From Acinetobacter gandensis (GTDB taxonomy: Bacteria; Pseudomonadota; Gammaproteobacteria; Pseudomonadales; Moraxellaceae): a stretch of 53,469 bases of DNA. A program made the translations under genes and the position numbers. The notes below the pieces were generated by a model. The model did not search any database and had not been told where the DNA came from. It worked only from the letters and a program-made list of their open reading frames with translations. This document shows positions 46,801 through 53,469 of the stretch, piece after piece; the stretch's first letter is position 1, and each line of letters begins with the position of its first letter. The stretch is from positions 1-53,469 of the forward strand of contig NZ_LZDS01000007.1 in NCBI RefSeq assembly GCF_001678755.1, written 5' to 3'.

Positions 46801-49209
46801 TTCAAATGTCGTTGAAGTCACTTGGGTAGTAATGCTAGTTTCCTGCAATAAAGTCAGGGTATTTGAAAGTAGTGCGGTTGCTGCTGCATCAACAATCGTA
46901 TCTAACAAACCGGTTACACTGAAGCCAAGTAAAGAAATTGCATCAGTATTACTTAATAAACTATCGTTTAATGCGCCAACAAGTTCATCTACAGGTAGGC
47001 CATTCACTAATGTAAGTACAGGCGGTAAGATAACCTCTGTGACTAATGCTGCAATAGCACCACCACCTAAAGCATTATTTACAGCATCAAGAACAACTTG
47101 TTGATTATCGGCACCTAATAACACGCCTGCATCACCGAGTTCTTGAAGTGAAATACCACCACCATCAGTATCAAGTAGATTAGTTAAGGCACCCGCATCA
47201 TTACTGACTACAACACGATAAGTACCTGCTGGCAAATCAGATACTGTTGCAGTTAAGGTATTATCTCCTGTAATCCCTAATATTCCCAGCCCAGCTAAAT
47301 CACCAACTAATTCAGAGTCTTGGGTGACTGCTGAATACACAATATTGCCATTTTCATCTAAAACATCAACACGATACGCATCGGCTACTGCAAGTAATGA
47401 TGTTTGTGAAATTGAAATTGCAAGGCTATTTGTAGAACCAGAAAGTACCACTTCTGTTCCTGCATCCGCACCGCTAGTTGATTCAAGTAAATTAATCACT
47501 TGAACATTCTCATCAACAACAGCTGGCTCGGTTGTTGTGATTTCATTACCCATATCTAGATTTACATTGTCATCTAGAGCAATCTGGACTGCTGGTGCAG
47601 TTAATGGGATCAAGTCATCTAGTCGACCTTGTAACCCGTCTTTCTCAGCTTGTACTTCTGCCGGTAAGGTATTTACTGCATTTTGTGCGATGGCTTTTAG
47701 TTCGGCAGCTTCATCAATCGCAGCCTGGGCAACTGCCTGCTCTGCTGGTGTGATGAGACCATTACCATCTGTATCCGCATCAGCAATCGCTTGCTCGGCT
47801 TCGGCATAAGCTGATTCCGCTGCAGCCACCGCCGCTTCTGCATCCGCGATTAAGCTGTCCGTTGCATCGTCAATCCCATTGCCATCGGTATCGGTGACCG
47901 CTGGAACGGTGATGTCCGTTAAGGCATCAATTCGATCTTGCAATGCATCTTTGTCCGCGCTGTCTGGCAAGGCATCCACTGCATTTTGTGCTGCATCTTT
48001 AGCATCTTGTGCATCTTTTAAGGCATCTTCTAAAGCAGCTTTTTCTTCAGGTGTGATTAAGCCATCTGTATTGGCATCAGTGAGTGCATCTTCTGCTGCT
48101 TGATACGCATCTTCTGCTGCTTCAACCAGATCTGTGGCTAAATCAACTGGATTTTCTGTGCTGTCATCGACTCCATTTTCATTGGCATCGTTGACCGCTG
48201 GAATGGTGATATCCGTCAACGCATCCAAACGATCTTGGAAGCCATCTTTGGCATCTTGCACTGCTGCAGGTGCCGATGGTAAGGCATCTACCGCATCTTG
48301 CGCTGCGTCTTTGGCGTCTTGTGCCGCTTTGAGTGCTTCTTCAAGTGCAGCTTTTTCGGTTGGGGTGATTAAGCCGTTTGCATTGGCTTCTTCTAATGCA
48401 TCTTCTGCGGCTTGGTAGGCATCTTCTGCGGCTTTTACTGCCGCTTCAGCATTGGCAATTTGTGCATCCACCGCATCATCAATGCCATTGCCATCGGTAT
48501 CTGTCACCGCTGGAATCACAATATCCGTTAAGTTATCTAAACGGTCTTGTAGGCCGTCTTTGTCTGTACCATCTTTTAAAGCATCAACAGCTTTTTGAGC
48601 AGTATCTTCTGCAGCTTTAGCATCAGCAAGTGCTTGCTCAAGTTTTGCCTTTTCCTCAGGGGTAATTAATCCATCAGCTTGTGCATCGGTCAAAGCATCC
48701 TTTGCGGCTTTGTTCGCATCTTCTGCTGCTTTAACCGCCTTTTCCGCTGCATCAAGCAATTGACTTGAATTATTAGGACTCGATGAACTATCAGAGTCGT
48801 TATTTGCCCACCCTAAAATGCCACCTGCAGTTGCAATTGGTATTAACCAAGCCCATAAACCGGCAGTAGTATCTGAATAAAGTAAAGGATTGATCTCTTC
48901 TATAGGATTATAATTAATCTCTAAAAAACCGACCGCATTATCCCCTGTTTCTAAAATATATAATTTATTATTATCTTCTAAAACTACATCATTCAAATCT
49001 GGATTTTCAGAAAAATAATTTTCAATAACAAGCTGTTGACCATCTTTGGTTTTTATAATAAGGGAATTACCGACACGTTCCGCACTTTGTATATTTTCTC
49101 TCGTGGTATGAATAACAACGACTGAAGCCTCATTTAAAGTTACTTGATTGGTTTGTACATTTTCAAGAACATTATGATGCTCTTTAGATACGACTTGTAC
49201 CTGCAACAT
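43858..49209 (-). CDS. Large Bap/BapA-type surface adhesin with EF-hand-like helical modules
   Basis: 1783 residues. Order: BapA-prefix-like domain (about 1-110); one hydrophobic segment (GLWAWLIPIATAGGILGWA, 117-135); four Ala/Asp-rich helical modules (152-545), each with an EF-hand-like loop (such as DANTDGLITPEE, 378-389) and, except the last, a DTDGNGIDD-type calcium loop. Ig-like and cadherin-like repeats follow (ATLTINIL, NGEYGVLTIFADGSYEY, YNVTVQAIDAAGN). The C-terminus has GGNGHDTWSNF and DRIDVNALL, typical of type I secreted adhesins. It should mediate biofilm and surface adhesion. No lapBCE-like secretion genes are nearby. AGGAG stands 8 bp before the ATG. Confidence 0.88.
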   Translation of the reverse strand: MLQVQVVSKEHHNVLENVQTNQVTLNEASVVVIHTTRENIQSAERVGNSLIIKTKDGQQLVIENYFSENPDLNDVVLEDNNKLYILETGDNAVGFLEINYNPIEEINPLLYSDTTAGLWAWLIPIATAGGILGWANNDSDSSSSPNNSSQLLDAAEKAVKAAEDANKAAKDALTDAQADGLITPEEKAKLEQALADAKAAEDTAQKAVDALKDGTDKDGLQDRLDNLTDIVIPAVTDTDGNGIDDAVDAQIANAEAAVKAAEDAYQAAEDALEEANANGLITPTEKAALEEALKAAQDAKDAAQDAVDALPSAPAAVQDAKDGFQDRLDALTDITIPAVNDANENGVDDSTENPVDLATDLVEAAEDAYQAAEDALTDANTDGLITPEEKAALEDALKDAQDAKDAAQNAVDALPDSADKDALQDRIDALTDITVPAVTDTDGNGIDDATDSLIADAEAAVAAAESAYAEAEQAIADADTDGNGLITPAEQAVAQAAIDEAAELKAIAQNAVNTLPAEVQAEKDGLQGRLDDLIPLTAPAVQIALDDNVNLDMGNEITTTEPAVVDENVQVINLLESTSGADAGTEVVLSGSTNSLAISISQTSLLAVADAYRVDVLDENGNIVYSAVTQDSELVGDLAGLGILGITGDNTLTATVSDLPAGTYRVVVSNDAGALTNLLDTDGGGISLQELGDAGVLLGADNQQVVLDAVNNALGGGAIAALVTEVILPPVLTLVNGLPVDELVGALNDSLLSNTDAISLLGFSVTGLLDTIVDAAATALLSNTLTLLQETSITTQVTSTTFENYSVDNNVLTNDENPELATVTHIQFGDGAPQEVTTGGVSINGEYGVLTIFADGSYEYIGNGDFESIGKSEVFTYTILGADGVTTDSATLTINILDDYAPDAPVINPVSATGDITGTAEAGSTVVVTDENNNEIGRTVVRADGLWSITNPGLTDGAVLNVIAIDAAGNPSQAASTSIDAQAPITTLVTNTTGDSTPTLQGTIDDPTATVVVTVDSINYTAVNNGDGTWTLADGQLPELADGSYNVTVQAIDAAGNESTITDSLVVEAVLFANDDLNNVNVLDTVIENNLTDSGFIFGLAGANVLSGLAEIDLSAGGFNFTVAPDTTQDVSIDVNGTTGLDLRALVDSIGALFGQTLSADLMLVNLDTGEIVTTVENALQLTPALLTTVMTAENIEFTDIPEGNYTIAFSSPSGDGALSQLLRAIADVGLLSGVNISIETSTQYSTADAVGNVLVSGADSDVADIGEGLTVTQVISAETTHAVNTPIATDNTETAISGNYGILYMQADGSYRYVSNGNINDVGKVDTFTYTVADAAGNTSQAYLNIRTDAEGSTIDWDENDLQADGVITVDAVDDDATVKIAQTNSVSELLPKVQVVDAQATGTNGPITGSVVTNTTWTNTYTLSESFNITENTVANGTLTITAELLGTVLNTSVTEDWGEVTATYTIIGQSGEVTTGILTLTDSTQVVDGYYTVSIPLNDLIAGEYILNVNVENITTNTGAFGATPANNGEFTVDTTLSVIETSLNDFTTIEGIYSEEGNLLEEDIVSNVATFTIQQGAETYRFENGHIYQNDVLLQNQDSVNITGTYGILNIEASGKYTYTTQDGNSIGQTESFTYTVNDVSGLSDTANLNIGIGASITGSRYDDSYSSHVGVADTVIFNLLSDDNTGGNGHDTWSNFSVTEDDRIDVNALLQDGLSNLATDSDYIGNYIKVNTSGNDTVISIDRDGSATDSTYTETELLTLKNVNTTLQELLDNNQLLF
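47575..48756 (-). repeat. Four tandem roughly 100-residue helical/EF-hand modules within the adhesin
   Basis: Modules begin near residues 152, 250, 356 and 452 of the adhesin. Shared blocks are AEDAYQAAEDAL, GLITPxEKAALEEAL, AQDAKDAAQxAVDALP, LQDRLDALTDITxPAV and DTDGNGIDD. The DNA is visibly repetitive, so copy number may vary between strains and assemblies. Confidence 0.85.
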
Positions 49210-49313
49210 GGGATTTCTCCTATCGGGCTTATTTATAGTTAATAGTTCTAATAAAGTTTTAGTAACTTCTAAATTGAAGTTATTTCCGATTACATGTTTT
49301 TACCTAGCTGAAA
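49210..49313 (-). promoter_or_regulatory. Leader of the adhesin gene
   Basis: 104 bp between the adhesin ATG and the MITE. It contains the Shine-Dalgarno AGGAG. Any promoter inside or beyond the MITE would read through the insertion into the adhesin. I could not fix a promoter box. Confidence 0.4.
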
Positions 49314-49427
49314 GGCTTTGTTGCATAAATATGTAAGCATCTGATTTAAATAAATTTAATTTTAGATCAAAAAAATAATCAAAACTTTTAAAATCATATA
49401 GTTATGAAATCTTTGTGCAACAAAGCC
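49314..49427. mobile_element. MITE, 114 bp, mobilised by the IS5-family element of this window
   Basis: Tips are ggctttgttgcataaa (left) and tttgtgcaacaaagcc (right), inverted copies of the IS ends. The right tip matches the IS tip at 8704 over 21 bp. The 9 bp on either side are identical: tagctgaaa at 49305-49313 and 49428-49436. The interior is AT-rich with no coding capacity. This is a non-autonomous derivative, inserted by transposition 105 bp upstream of the adhesin start. Confidence 0.9.
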
Positions 49428-49799
49428 TAGCTGAAATAAAAACACATAGATTTATGTGCAATAGTTCAACAAAGTTACAAGAAAATCACAGTTAGCTTTT
49501 ATTACACTTCTTTTACGAACAAAAAAGTCATTAAGCAAGAAAAATAATGCATTCAAAAGCACAAGTTTTAAGAGAAATTGTGACTTAGTTCACATTTAGT
49601 AGAGCAAATATGCTAATTAAATGTTAAAATAATTATCTGCTAGTCATTTTTTTTATCTATTCATTACTTAAAACAATTAAATCTAATACACTATTTATAA
49701 ATATTTACTTTTATTTACAGTAATGCTTTTTAAATTATGAAACACTTGTATAGTTATTTTCTAACCTGATGATTTCATAAAACAATTATTATAAACCCA
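49428..49799. other. AT-rich gap between MITE and sbmA terminator
   Basis: About 370 bp containing the right copy of the 9-bp target duplication and very AT-rich DNA. No gene seen. The original adhesin promoter, before MITE insertion, may lie here. Confidence 0.45.
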
Positions 49800-49826
49800 T
49801 AAAAAAAACCTGCATTTAGCAGGTTA
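49800..49826 (-). terminator. Terminator after sbmA
   Basis: Stem AACCTGC/GCAGGTT with a 5-nt loop and eight T following on the minus strand. Confidence 0.88.
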
Positions 49827-49843
49827 AATTCACAGTTAAGTAT

Positions 49844-51043
49844 TTATTTTTTATTAAGTTGTTCTTCAAATATTTTTAAGCGCTTATAAATAGATAGCAA
49901 TTCAATGATTGTCGGCCATGAGCTAATTAAATATTGAAATGATTCACGCACTTTCCCGAATACATTTCCAATTTGCATCATTAATCCTAATGTAATAGTG
50001 CCAGCTGCAATACTAGGAAATAGAATAAAAGTACCGTATATATTATCCAATTGTAAGTACCAGATACGAACCAAATTAAAATATGCATAGTGAAAATAAA
50101 GTCTAAAGTAATTAAATCTAACTTTTGAAAAAAGCGCTTTTAATGTTTGAGGTTGTGCGCGATCTGCATAATCTTCGCCATACACCAACTCTTTGCGATA
50201 CGCCGCTTCTACTTTCTGATTATTAAATTCGAGTCCTGGTAATTTATAGCCCACAATCATCAGTATGAGCGTACCCACTACTGACCAAGCCACCGCAGCC
50301 CACATTAATGCATGCGGAATTTCACCAACTATTGGTAATTCTTTTACATGCGCAGACAGACTAAATAAAACAGGTAAAAAAGCAATTAAAGTCATCACCG
50401 CTTCAACTAAACTCACACCTAAACTTTCTGTGGTTTTTGCAAAGCGCATCGTATCTTCTTGAATTCGCTGAGATGCCCCCTCAATATGTCTAAGCTGATC
50501 CCAATGCAAGGTATAAAACTCATTCATTGCCGTACGCCAGCGAAATACATAATGACTTACGAAAAATAAGTTCAATACCGCAAACGTGACATAAACCAAT
50601 GCAATATATAAAAATGTCATTATTCCCATATAAAGATCATTTACATTGCCGCCACCACTACTCAACATCTTTTGAATCAAATCATAAAAAGGGCTATACC
50701 AAGCATTAACAACCACACTCATTTGGACACCGAACCAGATATTAAACAATATTAATGCTGTGCCCCAGACTGACCATGGTTGCCATGGATTGCTTGACTT
50801 TACTTTCCAGGCCAGTGAAAAAATACAACTAGAGATAAAAAACCAAAGATAGAACCATATAAAGGAAGGTGACCAAAAACGGCTCACACCAATCGGTAAT
50901 TCGGCTTGATGATAGTTCTCTGGTAAACCTATGATTGTTCCCCATTCACTGCCACCACTATACCAAAGCGCGATATTGATAAAAAACCAAACAATGAAGG
51001 ACCCAAAAAACCATTTGGGATTTGGAAAAAAAGATTTAAACAT
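49844..51043 (-). CDS. sbmA: SbmA/BacA-type peptide antibiotic transporter
   Basis: A 399-residue inner-membrane protein with 7-8 helices, very close to E. coli SbmA in key stretches: [48 protein letters not shown] and [17 protein letters not shown]. It uses the proton gradient to import microcin- and proline-rich peptides and, in some species, acts as the BacA analogue. It lacks an ATPase domain. The start is ATG at 51043. Confidence 0.95.
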   Translation of the reverse strand: MFKSFFPNPKWFFGSFIVWFFINIALWYSGGSEWGTIIGLPENYHQAELPIGVSRFWSPSFIWFYLWFFISSCIFSLAWKVKSSNPWQPWSVWGTALILFNIWFGVQMSVVVNAWYSPFYDLIQKMLSSGGGNVNDLYMGIMTFLYIALVYVTFAVLNLFFVSHYVFRWRTAMNEFYTLHWDQLRHIEGASQRIQEDTMRFAKTTESLGVSLVEAVMTLIAFLPVLFSLSAHVKELPIVGEIPHALMWAAVAWSVVGTLILMIVGYKLPGLEFNNQKVEAAYRKELVYGEDYADRAQPQTLKALFSKVRFNYFRLYFHYAYFNLVRIWYLQLDNIYGTFILFPSIAAGTITLGLMMQIGNVFGKVRESFQYLISSWPTIIELLSIYKRLKIFEEQLNKK

Positions 51044-51558
51044 CTGCTAAAAGAATTCCTTTATTTTTTTCTTTTCAAACTAACCTGCAATGATAAAGCT
51101 TAAAAGTTATATTACATTCAGTTTTATAGATAAATTATGTTCGAAAACACAATCTGATATATCTCATTAAAACTTTACGTAGATTTTTCATTCATTGTGT
51201 GCCCAATCAAGTGATCTAATGCAATTTTTAAGCACATAGCTGAATTTAAGCTGAAATTTTAACTTTTATTTCTTCGGAAAAGCGTATTTCAATAAAGAGA
51301 ACTATTCGAAATACGAATAAAATAATGAACACTAATCTAAGCCGTATCTTTAGCACGAAGTTGCACAAACTCATTTTTTACTAAAAAATAAAATTCATGG
51401 GCATAAAAACAATAATTCCGATATAAATACCCAACTAAGTGAAAGAAATATTTATGAAAAAAAATATTTGAGTCATCCTACAATATTTACAAAAATAGTT
51501 AATTCACCAATAATATGCTAAGCTCAATTAACAACCAATGCTGATATGGGGAAGTAAA
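51044..51558. other. Divergent intergenic region between sbmA and small ORF
   Basis: 515 bp, very AT-rich. It must hold the sbmA promoter and that of the small gene at 51559. No ORF, RNA or repeat recognised. Confidence 0.5.
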
Positions 51559-51753
51559 ATGGAAAGCACGATTGTAGAACTTTTGCAACCAGTGACTTTA
51601 GAAAAAGAAAATTGTAGTCCCCTTGTTTTTGAAACGGGAACTGTACTGAAAGTCGTGATGCAAACTCCTGAAGGCCTATTGGTCAGTAATGATAACAATT
51701 TTAACTTTATGATTTCATTGAAAGATAAAAACCAAGTTTGGCGTGAAATTTAA
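51559..51753 (+). CDS. Small protein of unknown function, 64 residues
   Basis: The ATG at 51559 follows GGGGAAGTAAA. The sequence (MESTIVELLQPVTLEKENCS, then LVFETGTVLKVVMQTPEGLL) is beta-rich with one Cys and no signal. It has the look of a compact SH3- or OB-like barrel, but no family is recognised. Coding is supported by the ribosome binding site, the following inverted repeat and balanced composition in an AT-rich region. Confidence 0.55.
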   Translation: MESTIVELLQPVTLEKENCSPLVFETGTVLKVVMQTPEGLLVSNDNNFNFMISLKDKNQVWREI

Positions 51754-51768
51754 TTGATATCTATGCAG

Positions 51769-51807
51769 CCAGTTATATCACCCCCTACCTACAGTTGATA
51801 TAACTGG
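51769..51807 (+). terminator. Perfect 12-bp inverted repeat after small ORF
   Basis: CCAGTTATATCA (51769-51780) and TGATATAACTGG (51796-51807) around a 15-nt loop, 15 bp past the stop. No T-run follows, so termination is uncertain. Confidence 0.5.
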
Positions 51808-51957
51808 ATAAACCCTTCAACACCAAATTTTTTTGATTGTTAATATATCTATCTTAACTATAAACTTCATAAAGCCCCGCTTCTTTCATTTGTTTTGGTT
51901 TTTTATTTTTAATAAAAAATATTTTTCCCAATGCTCAATTTTATAGATAGGTTAAAT

Positions 51958-52389
51958 ATGTCAAATTTAGACATAGCTATTGACTTGGCTACACAACGTC
52001 ATGCGGGTCAAAAGGACAAAGCTGGACAAGATTATATTCAACACCCTTTACGTGTGATGAATGCCGTCGATACTCAAGATGCTAAAATTGTGGCCATATT
52101 GCATGACATACTTGAAGATACAGAAACGACCGCTCACGAATTAAACTCCTTAGGTTTTGCTACACATATTGTAGACGCGATTCAAGCATTGACGAAACAA
52201 GCAGGTGAAACCCGTTTGCAAGCTGCTGAACGCACTGCTCTTAATCCATTAGCAGTAAAAGTCAAACTTGCTGACTTAATGGACAATATGGATGCCTCTC
52301 GTTTAACTCAGATAACTGAAAAAGATGTCGATCGCATGGAACAATATAAACTTGTTATCTCTCGATTATTAGCCGCTCAGAATAGCTGA
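51958..52389 (+). CDS. Small HD-domain hydrolase, Mesh1/SpoT-hydrolase-like
   Basis: 143 residues, essentially one HD domain. The metal-site residues of the SpoT/Mesh1 hydrolase type are visible: AGQKDKAGQDYIQHPLRV (His29), AILHDILEDT (His49-Asp50, Glu53-Asp54) and VKLADLMDN (Asp106). Related small hydrolases remove the 3' pyrophosphate of (p)ppGpp; no synthetase or TGS domain is present. Phosphohydrolysis of another nucleotide is possible. The ATG at 51958 with TAGG upstream is chosen over the ATG at 51931. Confidence 0.78.
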   Translation: MSNLDIAIDLATQRHAGQKDKAGQDYIQHPLRVMNAVDTQDAKIVAILHDILEDTETTAHELNSLGFATHIVDAIQALTKQAGETRLQAAERTALNPLAVKVKLADLMDNMDASRLTQITEKDVDRMEQYKLVISRLLAAQNS

Positions 52390-52984
52390 TTTAATTAAAT
52401 ACATATTTATATTTCTATCGAGTGAATAATTAATTATTAATATATTTCAATATGTTAAACAAACTAAATTTCTAGATCAATTTAATTAAACTAAAAAACT
52501 AGATATCTAACTCTATTAGGCTTTTATATTGTTTACAAATTCTATTTGCAAAATAAGGTTGAATAAATAAATCAAATATCATTTTTCAAGCACCCAATAT
52601 ATTGCATGCTTTTAAATAGATATTCTAGATATTTACTATTGAAACAGTTTCTATTTATCTGTCTATGCACCCTATAAGTAAGACGAACAACAGCTTCACA
52701 AACTGAAGTGCCAACTGCTCCCTCCCATTCAGACATGAACGGTATAATGGACATTTCGATATTATTGACCAGCAGTAGTCACAGGTAGAGATAAACCGTT
52801 TTCATGAGAGAGGCTATACGACTTCTTATTCTGTTGCGCTTTTCTACATTCTGTATCGGTGGGTTTCATCTGTACTTACCCTATTTAATACTAAAAATAA
52901 TTGGGTAAATTTTCCCAATAATTACTCACTGAAGACATAAATTGGGGCAAACAGCTTAGGACAGGGTCGGACAATACAGCCAAT
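52390..52984. other. Gene-poor AT-rich stretch before the ssrA 3' end
   Basis: About 600 bp. A 60-codon minus-strand frame at 52572-52754 has no ribosome binding site or domain and is not accepted. A short dyad ATTGGG/CCCAAT lies near 52900-52920. The stretch may be chromosomal DNA downstream of ssrA. Confidence 0.45.
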
Positions 52985-53021
52985 AAAAAAGCCTTTAAAC
53001 ATTGAGTTTAAAGGCTTTTTT
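52985..53021 (-). terminator. Terminator, probably of ssrA (tmRNA)
   Basis: A perfect 16-bp stem AAAAAAGCCTTTAAAC and its complement with a 5-nt loop, flanked by A- and T-runs. On the minus strand it follows the tmRNA 3' end by about 30 bp. Confidence 0.8.
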
Positions 53022-53052
53022 ATATTCCGATGGATTACTTCGGAAAGAATTT

Positions 53053-53076
53053 TGGTGGAGATGGCGGGAGTTGAAC
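53053..53076 (-). other. 3' terminal fragment of ssrA (tmRNA), probable att core
   Basis: Read on the minus strand, the 24 bp give GTTCAACTCCCGCC-ATCTCCACCA: T loop, 3' T stem, acceptor strand and CCA, in the form typical of the tmRNA 3' end. Upstream (53077 on) the sequence departs from any tmRNA body, because the 5' T stem GCGGG expected there is replaced by GTGAG. This is the usual sign of an element that integrated into the ssrA 3' end. A tRNA 3' end is the alternative reading. Confidence 0.6.
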
Positions 53077-53180
53077 TCACTAGAACTCAACCCTATCAAT
53101 TTCTATCTAATATAAGTTATTGAATTATCTATTATTCAATTACTTGCATATGATAGTTTGTGATAGCCATTAAAAAAAGT

Positions 53181-53203
53181 GTGGCAAAAAATGTGGCAAA
53201 GAT
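53181..53203 (+). repeat. Direct repeats of tgtggcaaa near the att core
   Basis: gtgtggcaaaaaatgtggcaaag holds two tgtggcaaa copies 13 bp apart. Repeats of this kind are often seen next to integrase genes or att sites at tRNA and tmRNA loci, where they may be integrase arm sites (inference). They lie 105 bp from the ssrA fragment, before the IS. Confidence 0.4.
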
Positions 53204-53219
53204 TTATTTAGCTTAGAAC

Positions 53220-53469
53220 GGCTTTGTTGCACAAACCTATCTGTAAAGGCTTTTTCAGCGATATAATTTTCAAATGAAGAAGCCTACACACAAAATCTAC
53301 CGCACAACCAATTGGCCCGCATATAACCGAGCACTCATGAGTCGCGGAAATATTGCCATTTGGTTTGATCCTGCTACGCAATGGTATGCGCCATCAAAAG
53401 GCAAACAAGGGCGAAATCAAACCTACTCCGACGCAGCCATCCAATGCTGCTTAATGATTAAATCCTTAT
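53220..53469 (+). mobile_element. IS5-family insertion sequence, 5' end (cut by window edge)
   Basis: Starts with ggctttgttgcacaaa, identical to the tip at 9613 read in reverse. The transposase begins 54 bp inside, the same as in the decayed copy. It has the same orientation as the IS at 1-120. The flanking 9 bp (gcttagaac) do not match the 9 bp after position 120 (attccaaat), so the two are not the two ends of one simple insertion. Confidence 0.88.
53274..53469 (+). CDS. IS5-family transposase, N-terminal part (runs off window)
   Basis: 65 codons from ATG at 53274 without a stop (MKKPTHKIYRTTNWPAYNRA ... NQTYSDAAIQCCLMIKSL). It differs from the decayed copy only at residue 5 (Thr, not Ala) in the shared part. 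It is probably the start of an intact gene, whose DDE catalytic domain lies outside the window. Confidence 0.85.
   Translation, partial: MKKPTHKIYRTTNWPAYNRALMSRGNIAIWFDPATQWYAPSKGKQGRNQTYSDAAIQCCLMIKSL

Noticed and set aside
47537..48620. Several plus-strand ORFs of 70-95 codons opposite the adhesin repeats
   Set aside because: They are antisense shadows of the Ala/Asp-rich repeats, giving Ser/Ala-rich translations typical of this artefact.
47575..48756. CRISPR-like regularity of the repeated DNA
   Set aside because: The repeat units are about 300 bp, in frame and protein-coding, without short repeats and unique spacers. No CRISPR array was seen anywhere in the window.
52572..52754. 60-codon minus-strand ORF near the ssrA fragment
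   Set aside because: No ribosome binding site, no recognisable domain, and placed in an AT-rich non-coding stretch. It could be a remnant, but nothing supports it.

Overview
The window looks like a chromosomal contig from an Acinetobacter-type gammaproteobacterium (Moraxellaceae). The basis is AT-rich DNA, an AtfA-like wax ester synthase with HHAMVDG at residues 132-138, a BapA-prefix large adhesin, SbmA and AroP close to their well-known relatives, and IS5-family insertion sequences. Both ends of the window lie inside copies of the same IS in the same orientation. This suggests an assembly break at a repeat, although the sequence alone cannot prove it.

Layout. 1-120 is the 3' end of an IS that truncates an exbD gene (121-420). 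524-5800 (minus) is a biotin cluster: alpha/beta hydrolase, bioA, bioF, bioC, bioD, then a nucleoside deaminase. 5945-8384 holds a periplasmic peroxiredoxin, a bacterioferritin and rlmF. 8704-9613 is a decayed IS. 9653-14198 holds an AmpG-like permease, a PlsC-like acyltransferase, a patatin-like lipoprotein and an NfeD/SPFH pair. 14416-19456 holds putP, ispA, a PAS-GGDEF protein and a PrpF-family isomerase. 19779-21325 holds aroP and tRNA-Arg(CCT).

21835-26280 is a tandem array of three FadL-type outer-membrane porins. Each is preceded by the same TAGAG-N5-ACTCT element. They are followed by thrH, cysH (APS-reductase type) and the wax ester synthase at 28075, so hydrophobic-substrate uptake and lipid storage genes lie close together. 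29773-34539 (minus) is a small conserved ORF and the mreB-mreC-mreD-maf-rng cell-shape cluster. It is divergent from gatC-gatA-gatB (34673-37993).

38066-53469 is accessory in character: a low-GC HEPN-domain gene, a repeat-associated gene remnant, an LprI-like protein, a quinone oxidoreductase, three unrecognised or lipoprotein genes, and a 1783-residue Bap-type adhesin. The adhesin has four roughly 100-residue helical modules carrying EF-hand-like loops. A 114-bp MITE with a perfect 9-bp target duplication sits 105 bp upstream of it. Then come SbmA, a small ORF, a Mesh1-like HD hydrolase, and what appears to be the 3' end of ssrA (tmRNA) used as an integration site, next to the right-hand IS copy.

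The strongest candidates for new biology are the repeated FadL operator, the EF-hand modules of the adhesin, the MITE upstream of the adhesin, and the solitary HEPN gene. All functional statements come from reading motifs; no database search was run.
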